Assembly (NCBI RefSeq): GCF_002934065.1
Contig: NZ_CP018049.1
Coordinates: 1,052,501-1,116,500, forward strand
Length of the DNA: 64,000 nt
Reading direction: 5' to 3'
From: Pseudomonas orientalis
GTDB taxonomy: Bacteria > Pseudomonadota > Gammaproteobacteria > Pseudomonadales > Pseudomonadaceae
Shown: in pieces, positions 26,497 to 36,274 of the stretch
Layout: every line of letters starts with the position of its first letter
How positions within the stretch are numbered: position 1 is the stretch's first letter
Notes under the pieces: model-generated
Databases searched by the model: none
Told to the model about the DNA's origin: nothing
What the model saw: the letters and a program-made list of their open reading frames with translations, nothing else
Translations under genes and position numbers: made by a program

Positions 26497-26569
26497 GGCA
26501 ACTGTGCGCAGGTTGACGGACCGGTCTCAAGAACCCGGCGCACCCGAAGGTGCCCCACGCACAGTCGCC
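26497..26569 (-). promoter_or_regulatory. Structured three-way-junction leader of the DUF3077-like gene
   Basis: Read on the minus strand, a 12-nt arm GGCGACTGTGCG (26569-26558) pairs with CGCACAGTTGCC (26508-26497) with one G-T pair. Inside lie two further hairpins: GGCACC-TTCG-GGTGC (about 26556-26539) and CCGG...CCGG (26538-26521). The element begins 56 nt before the ATG. The fold and UUCG tetraloop indicate a functional RNA leader rather than chance. Family not identified. Confidence 0.6.
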
Positions 26570-26758
26570 ATAACGCTGTGCTGCGGGCACATGAGTGCAC
26601 GAGCAAAGAAAAGGGACTATGCATCTTGAGAACAGCGAGGCCGTCAAACCTCATCACGAATGAGTCGTGACAGGCGCGAGGATAGGCAGGATGGACGCAC
26701 TGGTCAATGATGGAGGTTGTGCTTTCGGGCGCCATCGCAGGCACCACAAACCCCCAAA

Positions 26759-26820
26759 CAAAAAGCCCCCACCCAACCCACTGCGGATAGGGGACGCAAT
26801 GGGCTGGGTGAGGGCTTCTT
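26759..26820 (-). terminator. Terminator of the alginate operon
   Basis: On the minus strand, downstream of algA, the arms GCCCTCACCCAGCCCA and TGGGTTGGGTGGGGGC form a long hairpin followed by a run of T. Its strength fits the end of a 17-kb operon. Confidence 0.85.
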
Positions 26821-26831
26821 GTACGACTGTT

Positions 26832-28283
26832 TTACTGCGCGATAGTTTTCACCGACACGCCACGTTCGATCGGCGTGGAGCGACCGTAGATATCTTCGAA
26901 GCGCTCGATATCGTCTTCGCCCAGGTAGCTGCCCGATTGCACCTCGATGATCTCCAGCGGGATCTTGCCCGGGTTGCGCAGGCGGTGCACCGAGGCGATC
27001 GGGATGTAGGTGGACTGGTTTTCGCAGAGCAGGAACACGTTGTCGTCACAGGTGACTTCAGCGGTGCCGCTGACCACGATCCAGTGTTCGGCGCGGTGAT
27101 GGTGCATCTGCAGCGACAGGCAGGCGCCCGGCTTGACCGAGATGTGCTTGACCTGGAAACGCCCGCCCATGTCCACCGAGTCGTAGGAACCCCACGGACG
27201 ATAGACTTCACAGTGATTCTGGGTCTCGCTGCGGCCTTGCTCGTTAAGGGTGTTGACCATCTGCTTGACGCCCTGGACCTTGTCCTTGTGGGCAATCATC
27301 ATCGCGTCCTTGGTTTCCACCACCACGATGTTGTCCAGGCCGATCACCGACACCAGCTTGCCATTGCCATGCACCATGCAGTTGCGGCTGTCCTGGATCA
27401 CCACGTCGCCTTTGCTCACGTTGCCGTTGGCGTCTTTGTCATTGACCGCCCACAGCGAGGCCCAGCAGCCCACGTCGCTCCAGCCGGCGCTCAACGGCAC
27501 CACACAGGCGCGCTGGGTTTTTTCCATCACGGCGTAGTCGATGGAGTTGTCCGGGCAGCAGGCGAAGGTGGCTTCGTCGAAGGTCACGGTGTCGGCGGTC
27601 TGCTCGCTGCGTTCCAGGGTCAGCACGCAAGTGTCGTAGATGTCCGGGTCGTGCTTTTTCAGCTCTTCCAGGAAGCGGCTGGCGCGGAACAGGAACATGC
27701 CGCTGTTCCAGAAGTAGCCGCCGCTTTTGACGAACTCGACGGCGCGTTTTTCATCGGGTTTTTCCACGAACTGCTGCACGCGGCTTACGCCTTCAGGCAG
27801 CAGCGAATCGTTGCTGGACTTGATGTAGCCGTAACCGGTTTCCGGACGGGTTGCCGGCACGCCGAACAGCACCATTTCGCCGCGCTCGGCGGCCACGGTG
27901 GCCAGGGCCAGGGCGCGTTGCAGGGCTTTCTGGTCGTCGATCACGTGGTCGGCAGGCAGCACCAGCATCAGCTCGTCACGGCCTTCATTGACCAGCATCA
28001 TCGCGGTCAGAGCTACGGCCGGCGCGGTGTTGCGGCCGAACGGCTCCATCAGGATGCGCTGGCACTCAAGCTTGCGCGCGCTCAGTTGCTCGTTGACGAT
28101 AAAACGGTGGTCCTTGTTGCAGACCACGATGGGGGAGTCCATGCCTTCGAACACCAGGCGTTCCAGGGTTTGCTGGAACAACGTGTGCTCGCCGGTCAAG
28201 GCCAGGAATTGCTTGGGGAACTGTTTACGCGAAAGCGGCCAAAGACGTGAGCCGCTACCACCGGAAAGGATGACTGGAATCAT
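26832..28283 (-). CDS. algA: Phosphomannose isomerase / GDP-mannose pyrophosphorylase AlgA
   Basis: A 483-residue cytoplasmic bifunctional enzyme. It converts fructose-6-phosphate to mannose-6-phosphate and mannose-1-phosphate plus GTP to GDP-mannose, bracketing the AlgC step. The N-terminal nucleotidyltransferase starts GGSGSRLWPLSRKQFPKQF. The C-terminal cupin isomerase holds metal ligands in QMHHHRAEHWIVVSG. It is the last gene of the alginate operon, ending before a strong terminator, and is separated from algF by 221 nt that contain a REP doublet. It may also have a promoter of its own there, but none is obvious. Confidence 0.98.
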   Translation of the reverse strand: MIPVILSGGSGSRLWPLSRKQFPKQFLALTGEHTLFQQTLERLVFEGMDSPIVVCNKDHRFIVNEQLSARKLECQRILMEPFGRNTAPAVALTAMMLVNEGRDELMLVLPADHVIDDQKALQRALALATVAAERGEMVLFGVPATRPETGYGYIKSSNDSLLPEGVSRVQQFVEKPDEKRAVEFVKSGGYFWNSGMFLFRASRFLEELKKHDPDIYDTCVLTLERSEQTADTVTFDEATFACCPDNSIDYAVMEKTQRACVVPLSAGWSDVGCWASLWAVNDKDANGNVSKGDVVIQDSRNCMVHGNGKLVSVIGLDNIVVVETKDAMMIAHKDKVQGVKQMVNTLNEQGRSETQNHCEVYRPWGSYDSVDMGGRFQVKHISVKPGACLSLQMHHHRAEHWIVVSGTAEVTCDDNVFLLCENQSTYIPIASVHRLRNPGKIPLEIIEVQSGSYLGEDDIERFEDIYGRSTPIERGVSVKTIAQ

Positions 28284-28378
28284 GGGTGTTTCTCCTTGAA
28301 TCAGTTTGGGTCAGAGCTACGAAGGTTTGTCGTTTCACTCTTGTTTTTGTCTCGGTCCGAACCGGCGCCTCGATCCCC

Positions 28379-28478
28379 TGTAGGAGCGAGCTTGCTCGCG
28401 AAAAACCCGAGAGCAGCGCGATAACCAAAGGCGCTGCGTCATCGTTGACGTTCTTCGCGGGCAAGCCCGCTCCTACAG
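28379..28478. repeat. REP doublet of a second type, between algA and algF
   Basis: Inverted pair with the core TGTAGGAGCGAGCTTGCTCGCGAA and its partner TTCGCGGGCAAGCCCGCTCCTACA. This is a different REP family from the GGGGGCTTGCCCCC type. It lies within the alginate operon transcript. Confidence 0.9.
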
Positions 28479-28504
28479 TAGATTGCGTTCAGTTCGGGAA
28501 ATAA

Positions 28505-29161
28505 TCAGCGGGTCGACACTGGGCGTTTCACCCAGACCGGCGACAGGCTCGAACCCGAACCGGTGACGTACAGCACCGCTGCCTCACCGCGCTCCAGGGC
28601 AACCGGCTTCACATCGCCGACCTTTTTGTCGCCGTCATACAGCGCCAGGCTCACCTTCACCGGGTTGATTTCACGTTCGCCACGGCCCTTGGCGGCCACC
28701 GACTTGACTACGTCGGTCTTGCCGTCGGCCGTCTTCAGGGTCAGGGCCTTGTCGCTGAGGTTCTGCACGCGAACCAGGGATTTCTGCTTGTTCTTGAACG
28801 GCGGCTCTTCGATCAGTTGCGGCTGGCCGCTGCTGTTGTTGACCAGGGTGTAGTAGTGATCGGCGGCAAGCTTGACCGGCACGGTCTGGCTGCCGACCTT
28901 GGCGCTGTAGTCGCCGCCCGGCATGAAGCTGAAATCACTGCTGGCCAGCGGCGCAACGTCGCTGAGGTTGGTGCTGCCAACCGTCGCGCTGACTTCCTGG
29001 TTCGAAGCGTTGTAGATGCGCACGAAGCTCGAGCCTTTCGGCGCCGTTGGGCCGTAGAGCGCGGCATCACCACCGGCGAAGGCGGACATGGATACGAAGC
29101 TCAGGCCGGCGGCGATAGCCAGGGTCTTGGCGAGACGACGAGGAGTTGTAGTGAAAGTCAT
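28505..29161 (-). CDS. algF: Alginate O-acetylation protein AlgF
   Basis: A 218-residue periplasmic protein needed, with AlgI, AlgJ and AlgX, to O-acetylate mannuronate residues. The signal peptide (TLAIAAGLSFVSMSAFA) ends before GGDAALYGPTAPKGSSFVR, the conserved start of the mature protein. The rest is two beta domains. ATG 29161 has AGAGG before it; the open frame upstream overlaps algJ and is not used. It starts 16 nt after the algJ stop. Confidence 0.96.
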   Translation of the reverse strand: MTFTTTPRRLAKTLAIAAGLSFVSMSAFAGGDAALYGPTAPKGSSFVRIYNASNQEVSATVGSTNLSDVAPLASSDFSFMPGGDYSAKVGSQTVPVKLAADHYYTLVNNSSGQPQLIEEPPFKNKQKSLVRVQNLSDKALTLKTADGKTDVVKSVAAKGRGEREINPVKVSLALYDGDKKVGDVKPVALERGEAAVLYVTGSGSSLSPVWVKRPVSTR

Positions 29162-29177
29162 GTGAGTTACCTCTCTT

Positions 29178-30365
29178 TCAGTTTTGCGCCCGGTCGGGCG
29201 TCTCGGATTTCTGATTTTTAAAAGCAGGGGTGTTGCTTGCCATGTTCTGTTGGCGCGAACCGGCTTGTTTAAGCTGCGCAACCCACGCGGGGTCGGCATC
29301 ACCGATTTCGTTGTTGACGGGCAGATAGCGTTCGGGGAACTCCCAGATCAGCACCTGGGGCGGGTTGTTCTTGAAGTCGTCGCTTTTCAGGTAGCTGAGC
29401 ATCGGCAGGATCGGGCCGTGGCCGTCTTCGGCGTAGCTGACCACGTCGCTGCCCAGGGCTTGCTTGAGGGCGCCGACGAAGTTCCAGTTGGGGTTGGCGC
29501 TGTAGCTGGTGCCCACCAGGGCCACCGGGGTTTCGCTGTCGCTGAACAGCGCGTCATCACCTTTCTCTTCGGCCAGGTGGGTGACGCGTTTTTGCAGCGG
29601 CTCCTTGGGCGGCATCAGGTTTTCGAACAGCGGGTCCAGGGGCAGGAACAGGCGCAGGTCGCCTTTATGCGGTTCGGTCTTTTCCGCTTCGGTGACGAAG
29701 CGCTGCGGCTCGCCGCTCAGCGGAGTCTTGTCGGCAATCGCCCTGGCCAGTTGCTTGGCGGCGATTTCCGCGCCGTCCGGGGTCCAGTGGGTATCGGTGC
29801 GCAGGAACACTTGCTTGCCGGCGAGCTTGGCCTTTTGCAGCGGGCCGAGCAGGTCCGGGGCAGGGATGTTGTCTGCGGCCACACGGGCATGGAAATCCTG
29901 GTACAGGTTGGCGTGGATGCTTGCTGGTTTCACCTCACCCAGGTGTTCCGGGTACAGGCGCACCTTGGCCGGCACGATCGCCATCACCAGTTGGATGCCC
30001 TGGGCCTTGAGTTTCTGGCGTACGCCTTCGACCAGTGCGTAATTGCCTTGCAGGTTCTGGTCTTCATTGACGGCGGGGTTGAATTCCTCGTCGCTGTACA
30101 GCCAGTGATCGCGGCCCAGCACCACGCCAGGGCGACCTTCGTTGAACAGCTTGTAGTCCAGCGCCGCCCACAGGTTGGTGCCCAGGCGCTTGATCGGGAA
30201 CGCCTCGTCGTAATGAGTCTCGACGGCCTTGGTCCAGCGCCCGTTGAGCACCGTGGCATCGGCGTTGGTGCTGAAGCCCAGGAAACTGCGCAGTGACCAG
30301 GCGCCCAGCGCCAGCAGCAGCACCAGGAACAGGCTGATATAGAGGATGCGTAATGAACGGGTCAT
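29178..30365 (-). CDS. algJ: Alginate O-acetyltransferase AlgJ
   Basis: A 395-residue membrane-anchored periplasmic protein with an SGNH-like fold. One N-terminal helix (ILYISLFLVLLLALGAWSL) serves as uncleaved anchor. The catalytic Asp-His pair is in RTDTHWTPDGA and the nucleophile region in LVGTSYSANPNWNF. It acts between AlgI, which passes acetyl groups across the membrane, and AlgX, which modifies the polymer. It is related to AlgX of the same operon. Confidence 0.97.
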   Translation of the reverse strand: MTRSLRILYISLFLVLLLALGAWSLRSFLGFSTNADATVLNGRWTKAVETHYDEAFPIKRLGTNLWAALDYKLFNEGRPGVVLGRDHWLYSDEEFNPAVNEDQNLQGNYALVEGVRQKLKAQGIQLVMAIVPAKVRLYPEHLGEVKPASIHANLYQDFHARVAADNIPAPDLLGPLQKAKLAGKQVFLRTDTHWTPDGAEIAAKQLARAIADKTPLSGEPQRFVTEAEKTEPHKGDLRLFLPLDPLFENLMPPKEPLQKRVTHLAEEKGDDALFSDSETPVALVGTSYSANPNWNFVGALKQALGSDVVSYAEDGHGPILPMLSYLKSDDFKNNPPQVLIWEFPERYLPVNNEIGDADPAWVAQLKQAGSRQQNMASNTPAFKNQKSETPDRAQN

Positions 30366-30376
30366 GGTCGGCTCCC

Positions 30377-31909
30377 TCAGAATTGGAAGTAAAGGAACGG
30401 CGAGAAACTCTGCGCCGACAGTTTCAGGATCGACGCCACGAACAGCAGCAGCACCGCCGCACGCATCGCGTAGCGTGGCCAGTCAGCGGTCCAGTAGGCC
30501 GGTTGCACGGCGGCGTCACGGCCCACGCTGAAGCCGGGCTCGTGGATGCTGCCGGGGTTGTCGCCGGGTACGGCCTTGATCAGGCTCGGATCACTCGGCT
30601 TGGATTTCTCGGCAGGGCGGTTGCGGTAGAAATCGCGCAGGCCAAAGAACGCCAGCGTTGCGTAGGCCACCACCAGGGTCGCCACTTGCAGGCCAGTGAG
30701 GTTGGCGCGGTTGAGTTCCGACAGCGACCACTCGCCAAAGCTGAACATGGCACCGTACATACGCCCGGCGACGTGCAGGTTTTCGGCGCGGAAGATCACC
30801 CAGCCCATCACCACCAGCAGGAAGGTGAAGGCCCAGCGCAGCACGTTGAAGCTGCGCGGCGCAGTATTGAGGCCGATGGCTTTTTCAATCGCCAGCCACA
30901 TGCCGTGCCAGGCGCCCCACACGATGTAGGTGATGTTGGCGCCGTGCCACAGGCCACCGAGCAGCATGGTCAGGAACAGGTTGCGGTAGGTGGTCAGCGT
31001 GCCTTTGCGGTTGCCGCCCAGGGTGATGTACAGGTAGTCACGCAGCCAGGTGGACAGGCTGATGTGCCAGCGCCGCCAGAACTCGGTGATCGACTGGCTG
31101 ATGTACGGCTGCTTGAAGTTTTCCATGAAGCGGAACCCCATCATCAAGCCCAGGCCGATGGCCATGTCGCTGTAGCCGGAGAAGTCGAAGTACAGCTGCG
31201 CGGTGTAGGCCAGCGCGCCGAGCCAGGCGTCACCCGTGGTGGGGTTTTGCAGGGCGAAGCAGTGGTCGGCCACCACCGCCAGGGTATCGGCGATGAAGAC
31301 TTTCTTGATGAAACCCTGCATGAACCGCGTGCAGCCTTCGGAGAACTTGTCCAGGGTGTGGGTGCGGTTGTTGAACTGGTCGGCGAGGTCGCGAAAGCGC
31401 AACACGGGGCCGGCGATCAGGTGCGGGAAGATCGCCACGAACGCCGCGAAGTCGATCAGGTTGCGCGTTGCCGGGGTGTCGCCGCGATACACGTCGATGA
31501 TGTAGCTGATGGACTCGAAGATGTAGAACGAGATTCCGATCGGCAACAGCACGTGGGTGAGGATAAACGGCTCCAGGCCCGCCGACTTCATCATCACATT
31601 GATGCTGTCGACGCCGAAGTTGGCGTACTTGAAGTAGCCGAGGATGCACAGGTCGACGGCCACGCCGAGCAGCAGCCAGCGCTGCGCCGGTTGGGTGCGC
31701 ACACCGGCGGCACCGACCTTGAGGCCGATCCAGTAGTTCCACAGCGTGACGGCGGCGAACAGCGCCAGGAAGTCCACTCGCCACCAGGCGTAGAACACGT
31801 AGCTGGCAATCAGCAGCAGCAGGTTGCGATAGCGTTGCCCGCTCAAGTAGTACAAGCCGAGAAAGATCGGCAAGAACAGAAACAGGAACACGTTGGACGA
31901 GAAAACCAT
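30377..31909 (-). CDS. algI: Membrane-bound O-acyltransferase AlgI
   Basis: A 510-residue polytopic inner-membrane MBOAT enzyme moving acetyl groups from a cytoplasmic donor to the periplasmic AlgJ/AlgX. The conserved EFWRRWHISLSTWLRDYLY and the catalytic His in LLGGLWHGANITYIVWGAWHG are present. ATG 31909 opens the first helix (VFSSNVFLFLFLPIFLGLYYL). The 219-nt gap to algL contains a REP doublet and is unusually long for this operon. Confidence 0.97.
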   Translation of the reverse strand: MVFSSNVFLFLFLPIFLGLYYLSGQRYRNLLLLIASYVFYAWWRVDFLALFAAVTLWNYWIGLKVGAAGVRTQPAQRWLLLGVAVDLCILGYFKYANFGVDSINVMMKSAGLEPFILTHVLLPIGISFYIFESISYIIDVYRGDTPATRNLIDFAAFVAIFPHLIAGPVLRFRDLADQFNNRTHTLDKFSEGCTRFMQGFIKKVFIADTLAVVADHCFALQNPTTGDAWLGALAYTAQLYFDFSGYSDMAIGLGLMMGFRFMENFKQPYISQSITEFWRRWHISLSTWLRDYLYITLGGNRKGTLTTYRNLFLTMLLGGLWHGANITYIVWGAWHGMWLAIEKAIGLNTAPRSFNVLRWAFTFLLVVMGWVIFRAENLHVAGRMYGAMFSFGEWSLSELNRANLTGLQVATLVVAYATLAFFGLRDFYRNRPAEKSKPSDPSLIKAVPGDNPGSIHEPGFSVGRDAAVQPAYWTADWPRYAMRAAVLLLFVASILKLSAQSFSPFLYFQF

Positions 31910-32018
31910 CCCGATCTCTCCATGTTTAAACCAACAGTCAAGGGCCGCAGCCCCCCCAAACCCCCCCACGAAATTCGGGGAGGGTTGTGTTGCAATCTCA
32001 CTGTCGAAACCGGCTCAA
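31910..32018. other. Intergenic C-tract segment between algL and algI
   Basis: A non-coding segment with two runs of seven C and CCCCGAATTTCG-like pairing (CCCCACGAAATTCGGGG). It leads the minus-strand algI. It could fold in the mRNA between algL and algI, but no T-tract follows, so it is not a clear terminator. Confidence 0.4.
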
Positions 32019-32114
32019 AAATGTGGGAGGGGGCTTGCCCCCGATAGCGGTGTGTCATTCAACACAGATGGCGACTGTTACACCGCCATCGGGGGCAAGC
32101 CCCCTCCCACATTT
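32019..32114. repeat. REP doublet (REPIN) inside the alginate operon
   Basis: Inverted REP pair of the GGGGGCTTGCCCCC type between algL and algI. It would form a long hairpin in the polycistronic mRNA and may change decay or readthrough between the export and acetylation genes. Confidence 0.92.
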
Positions 32115-32128
32115 TTTACCGCGTTTGG

Positions 32129-33238
32129 TCAGGAACCTTTGTTGCCTTTTTCATGCGTCGGGTCGTAGACCTTGGTCAGGTCGCCGCCCAGGCGGAAGGT
32201 CTTGAACGGCTGCATGCCGTGCTTGCGCTCGATCACTTCCGGGGCACAGGTGTAGAGGGTGCAGAAAGGCTCGAGCCAGGCGAATTTCATGTCCTGCTTC
32301 AAGTCCTTCATGTCCTGCTCCTTGCCGTTCTTCTGTTCGAAGATGTCCGGGTCCTTGACCCCGGCCAGCACCTTGTCGCCCAGGCGCTTGAGCGCGCTGT
32401 TGTTTTCCTGGCGCAGGTCCACGCCGTTGACCAGGGCAAAACTGGCGATCATCGACAGCGGCGGCAGGGCGTAGTTGTGGTACGACAGGGCGCGTTGTTG
32501 ACGCTTCAGTTCGTTCGGCAGGAAGCCCTGGTCGTCAACCTGGTTCACACCGACCTTGTATTCCTTGACGGCCCAGTCAAACAGGTCGCGACGGTTGGTG
32601 GCGATGGAGGTCGCCATCACCGACCAGGCGGCCCAGTAGGAATGGTTATTGGTTTTTTCCAGCGGCAGGTTGTCCCAGTCGCTCACCACCTGATCGGCCA
32701 GTTTGTTGAACCAGGCTTCGATCAGTTGCGATTCCTGCTGGTGGTTGGCCAGCGGGTGCGACTCGGAGAACTTCAAACGCACATAGGCCGAGGCCATGCT
32801 GCCCAGTGCCCATTTGCGCATGGACTTGCCGGTGTGGTTGAAGTCCTTGGACATCAAGGCATCGGCCTTGGCCCACGACACCAGCCAGTTCAGCGTGCAT
32901 TCGAGCTGCTGTGGGCGGCCGTCGCGCATGAACTGCATCACGCGTTTGCTGGTGTCTTTCTCCAGCTTGGTGATGTCGGCGGTGCTGTCGCGAAAGGCTT
33001 TTTCCGACTGCACATTCAGTGTCGAGCGAGCCTTGTCCGAGCCTTCGTACTTGCTGCGAAACTGCAACGGCCCGGTGTAGGGCGTCGGCATGGTGTCGCA
33101 GTTTTCCTTGAAGTCGCCGGTCTTGAACGCTTCGATCGGGGCGAAATAGCCTTGGGGCGGACGCAGTGGCGCGGCCGCATTCACGGCGCCGGCAAACATG
33201 GCCAGGCCCAGCAGGGTAGGGAGCAATAACTTTTGCAT
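32129..33238 (-). CDS. algL: Alginate lyase AlgL
   Basis: A 369-residue periplasmic mannuronate lyase. It clears mislocalised polymer from the periplasm and is part of the export complex. A signal peptide ([18 protein letters not shown]) precedes the all-helical toroid; active-site residues lie in NNHSYWAAW and [17 protein letters not shown] sits just before ATG 33238, and the open frame upstream overlaps algX. It is followed by the REP-containing gap. Confidence 0.97.
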   Translation of the reverse strand: MQKLLLPTLLGLAMFAGAVNAAAPLRPPQGYFAPIEAFKTGDFKENCDTMPTPYTGPLQFRSKYEGSDKARSTLNVQSEKAFRDSTADITKLEKDTSKRVMQFMRDGRPQQLECTLNWLVSWAKADALMSKDFNHTGKSMRKWALGSMASAYVRLKFSESHPLANHQQESQLIEAWFNKLADQVVSDWDNLPLEKTNNHSYWAAWSVMATSIATNRRDLFDWAVKEYKVGVNQVDDQGFLPNELKRQQRALSYHNYALPPLSMIASFALVNGVDLRQENNSALKRLGDKVLAGVKDPDIFEQKNGKEQDMKDLKQDMKFAWLEPFCTLYTCAPEVIERKHGMQPFKTFRLGGDLTKVYDPTHEKGNKGS

Positions 33239-33246
33239 AGGTAACC

Positions 33247-34695
33247 TCACTTCCCGAGTTGGGCGGTCTGCTGACCACCGCTTGGGAATACGTTGCGTGT
33301 GCAAATTTTCGCTTCGACTTTCTGCGCGGCAGCGCCCTTTTCCGGGCCCTGCACTTCCACGGCCAGCAAGTTCTGCGAGGCCCAGTCTTCATCGGTGCGC
33401 AGTTCAAAGGCGAAACGCCCGTCTGTATCGGATGTTTCGGGTTTCTCGATCTTGATGTCCTCGTGGCGCCCGTTCATGTACCAGAGGGTGGCTTGCAAGG
33501 TTTTCACCGACGGATCGGCGAAGCGGATATCGACCTGATGGTTGGCATTGCGCAGGTCTTTGTTCGCGCTGTTGACCATCAGTTCGTTTTTGCCCGGTTT
33601 CAATGTGGTGCTGGCCGACATCTGCGCAGTCTTGCCTTCGCAGCCGTTGTCGAGCAGCGCCATCATCTGGCGGTAGATGGTTTCCTGGTCGAGACGGTAC
33701 AGCGGCGAGAATTCCCAGATGAGGATCTTCGGCGGGTTTTTCTGGAACTCTTCGCTGCCCAGGTACTGGATCATTGAGCCTTCCAGACCACCGCCAGGGA
33801 AGGCGACATTGAGGATGTCGGCACCGATTTCTTCCTGCAGGAAGCCGGCAAAGTTGTAGTTCTTGCCGCTGTGGCTGGTGCCCACCAGGGTGATCTGCGG
33901 GTCGCCCGAATCGCCGAACAGGTCGCCGTCACCGGCTTCACCCTTGGGTTCGGTGGTGAACTGGTCCATGTACTGGATCGCGTAGCTGGTGCCGCACAAT
34001 TGCCCGGCCATGTTGTGCAGGGTGCCGGTCTTGCCCATGCGACCCGAGCGCTTGGTCTCGAATTCGCGCTTGGGGATTTCCGCGTATTGCGGCATCTGCT
34101 TGACCTTGGCCGCGACGATTTTGGCGGTGCGCTGGGCGCCGTACGGGGTCCAGTGCTGGTCGCCACGGAAGTAGAAATCATGGGCCGGCAACTCGTCGGG
34201 CAATTGCTCGTTGGTGAGCGGCGACAGGTCCGGCACCACATAGCCCATCTTGGCGAAACGGCCGAGCATGGTTTTGTAGTTGCCCAGGGCCTTGTCGAAA
34301 TCGAACCTGGCTTTTTCTTCGGGGTTGAGCTTGTTGCGGTTCACCAGGCCGCGGGTCGGCTGGTAGACCACCACCAGTTCCACGCCCTTGCTCTTGAACG
34401 CATCGTGCAACTGCTGCATGCGCTTGTAGCCGGCCGGCGTGGTGTCGAATTCGGTGCGCAGGTCTTCCTGGGTACGAAACAGCCAGTCGCCCTGGGCTTG
34501 CACCAGGGTGGTGAAGTTCTGCTGGTAGCGCGTGGTGTAGTTCTTCGCATCGTGGGCGGCCGGGCACAGGCTGCAGCAGGGTTCAGCGGTAAAGGTCGGT
34601 GCCTTCACTTCATCGGCGCGCACGCCCTGGCTGGCCGCGAGCAGGCCGAGGGTCAGACCCGAGAGGCTCAGCAGTTTGATCATGTGTGGGTGCAT
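33247..34695 (-). CDS. algX: Alginate O-acetyltransferase AlgX
   Basis: A 482-residue periplasmic enzyme that transfers acetyl groups to alginate and bridges the export complex. After the signal peptide it carries an SGNH-like domain with DQHWTPYG and the nucleophile Ser in [11 protein letters not shown], then a C-terminal carbohydrate-binding beta domain. Three ATGs (34704, 34695, 34683) compete; GAGG nine nt before 34695 favours that one. It begins just after the algG stop. Confidence 0.96.
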   Translation of the reverse strand: MHPHMIKLLSLSGLTLGLLAASQGVRADEVKAPTFTAEPCCSLCPAAHDAKNYTTRYQQNFTTLVQAQGDWLFRTQEDLRTEFDTTPAGYKRMQQLHDAFKSKGVELVVVYQPTRGLVNRNKLNPEEKARFDFDKALGNYKTMLGRFAKMGYVVPDLSPLTNEQLPDELPAHDFYFRGDQHWTPYGAQRTAKIVAAKVKQMPQYAEIPKREFETKRSGRMGKTGTLHNMAGQLCGTSYAIQYMDQFTTEPKGEAGDGDLFGDSGDPQITLVGTSHSGKNYNFAGFLQEEIGADILNVAFPGGGLEGSMIQYLGSEEFQKNPPKILIWEFSPLYRLDQETIYRQMMALLDNGCEGKTAQMSASTTLKPGKNELMVNSANKDLRNANHQVDIRFADPSVKTLQATLWYMNGRHEDIKIEKPETSDTDGRFAFELRTDEDWASQNLLAVEVQGPEKGAAAQKVEAKICTRNVFPSGGQQTAQLGK

Positions 34696-34706
34696 AAGGG
34701 TCATCC

Positions 34707-36260
34707 TCAGTCCTGCAGTTCGGTCTGGCGTTCGACGGGGTCGATCAGCACGGCTTTCTGCTGGCGCACCAGCAGGTCGAGAATCTCTTCCTGGCGCTCG
34801 CCCAGAATGCCGGAGAAGCTGATGCCGCTGGATTTGGTCGGCGCCAGCATCGACACGCGGTACAGCTCGATACTCAACGGCGAGTCGATGGACAGCGGCC
34901 CGCTGCCGTTACCCGCCAGCTCACCGCCGACCACGATCAGCGAGACCTTGGCGTCGAACGGGTCGAGGGCGATGTCGCGGTCGGTGTCGGTCAAGTCCTT
35001 GATGTGGCCGTACACACCGGTCAGACCGTTGGCCATGGCGGTGTTTTCGTAGAGCTTGATGTTCACGCTGTTACGCACGCGGATGCCGTGGCGACGGTTG
35101 CTGATCACCTTGTTGCCCCACAGCAGGTTGTCACCGCTCTCATAGAGGGTGATGCCGTCGGTGTGGTTGCGGTAGATCTCGTTGTCGACGATCAGGTTGT
35201 TCACGCTGTTACGGTCGATCACCAGGCCCGACAGTTTGTTGTCGTAGCTGCGGTTGTTGAAGATGAAGCTGTCGTTCACTTCCCGGGAAATGATGATGCC
35301 GTGCTTCTTCTTCGTGCCGTACACGGTGTTGTCGGCGATGATCAGGCCGTGGGAACGGTCGTGGGGGTCAATGCCGTAGACGATGTTGTCCTTGTAGGTA
35401 TTGCCCTTGATCACAAAGCCTGTGGTCTCGTAGCAGTAGAAGCCGTACCACATGTCCGAGAACTCGGAATCAATGATCCAGCCGGTCGGCTCTGGACGCT
35501 TGAGCACCTTGGCCATGTTCGGCGTGTACTGGGAAATACTCACCCCGTACGACTTACTGTTGGCATAGCCGAAGCTGGCCATCTTGGTCTTGGAGATATA
35601 GGTCTCGGTACCGCCCCAGGCCAGCAGGAACGGGCGGAACTCCTTGGGCGACTTGAACAGCGCCGGGCCGTTGGTTTTTTCATCCCAACCGGTGACCTTG
35701 GTGTCACGCACGAACAGTTGGCCGTCGTTGATCAGGAACGAACCGGCTTGCTGGGACAGGCGCAGTTCCTGGGTGTTCTTGTCGATATCGAGGATGCCTT
35801 TACGACCGACCACGATCGGCAACTTGGCCAGGAACACACCGGGCGATGTCTCGCTGAAGTACTGCTTGGGCACCTTGCCCAGCAGGTCCTTGAGGTTCAT
35901 GTAGCCGTCGTCGACAAAGATCGCCTGGGGAATGCCATGCTGGCGCACCACCCATTCGGCCATCTTGTTGTCGCCGCCGATAAAGTCCTTGAGCGCGTCT
36001 TCCTGCATCATGCGGCGGATGCTGATCTTGCCCGGTTTGCTTCTGACGATCTTTTTTTCCATGGCCGCAGCGGTGTAGCCCGACAGGTCGGGCAGCGCCG
36101 GCTTGGCCATTTCCAGCGGCGCGGTGGGCGGGCTGGAAATGGTGTAGGTCTTGGCCTGTTGCAGTTCCTTGGCGATGGTCGGCGCCTTGGCCGCCGTGTC
36201 GGCAAACGCTGGGGCACTGGCCACCAGCATTGCCGCGACGAGTAGGCTTTGAGCATTCAT
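34707..36260 (-). CDS. algG: Alginate C5-mannuronan epimerase AlgG
   Basis: A 517-residue periplasmic enzyme turning mannuronate to guluronate in the chain. The signal peptide (LLVAAMLVASAPAFA) is followed by a right-handed beta-helix; the catalytic DPHD motif is at about residues 297-300 in GIDPHDRSHG. GGGAG before ATG 36260 sets the start, with an alternative ATG at 36275 that overlaps the algE stop by one base. Confidence 0.97.
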   Translation of the reverse strand: MNAQSLLVAAMLVASAPAFADTAAKAPTIAKELQQAKTYTISSPPTAPLEMAKPALPDLSGYTAAAMEKKIVRSKPGKISIRRMMQEDALKDFIGGDNKMAEWVVRQHGIPQAIFVDDGYMNLKDLLGKVPKQYFSETSPGVFLAKLPIVVGRKGILDIDKNTQELRLSQQAGSFLINDGQLFVRDTKVTGWDEKTNGPALFKSPKEFRPFLLAWGGTETYISKTKMASFGYANSKSYGVSISQYTPNMAKVLKRPEPTGWIIDSEFSDMWYGFYCYETTGFVIKGNTYKDNIVYGIDPHDRSHGLIIADNTVYGTKKKHGIIISREVNDSFIFNNRSYDNKLSGLVIDRNSVNNLIVDNEIYRNHTDGITLYESGDNLLWGNKVISNRRHGIRVRNSVNIKLYENTAMANGLTGVYGHIKDLTDTDRDIALDPFDAKVSLIVVGGELAGNGSGPLSIDSPLSIELYRVSMLAPTKSSGISFSGILGERQEEILDLLVRQQKAVLIDPVERQTELQD

Positions 36261-36274
36261 TGCGCAGGCTCCCA

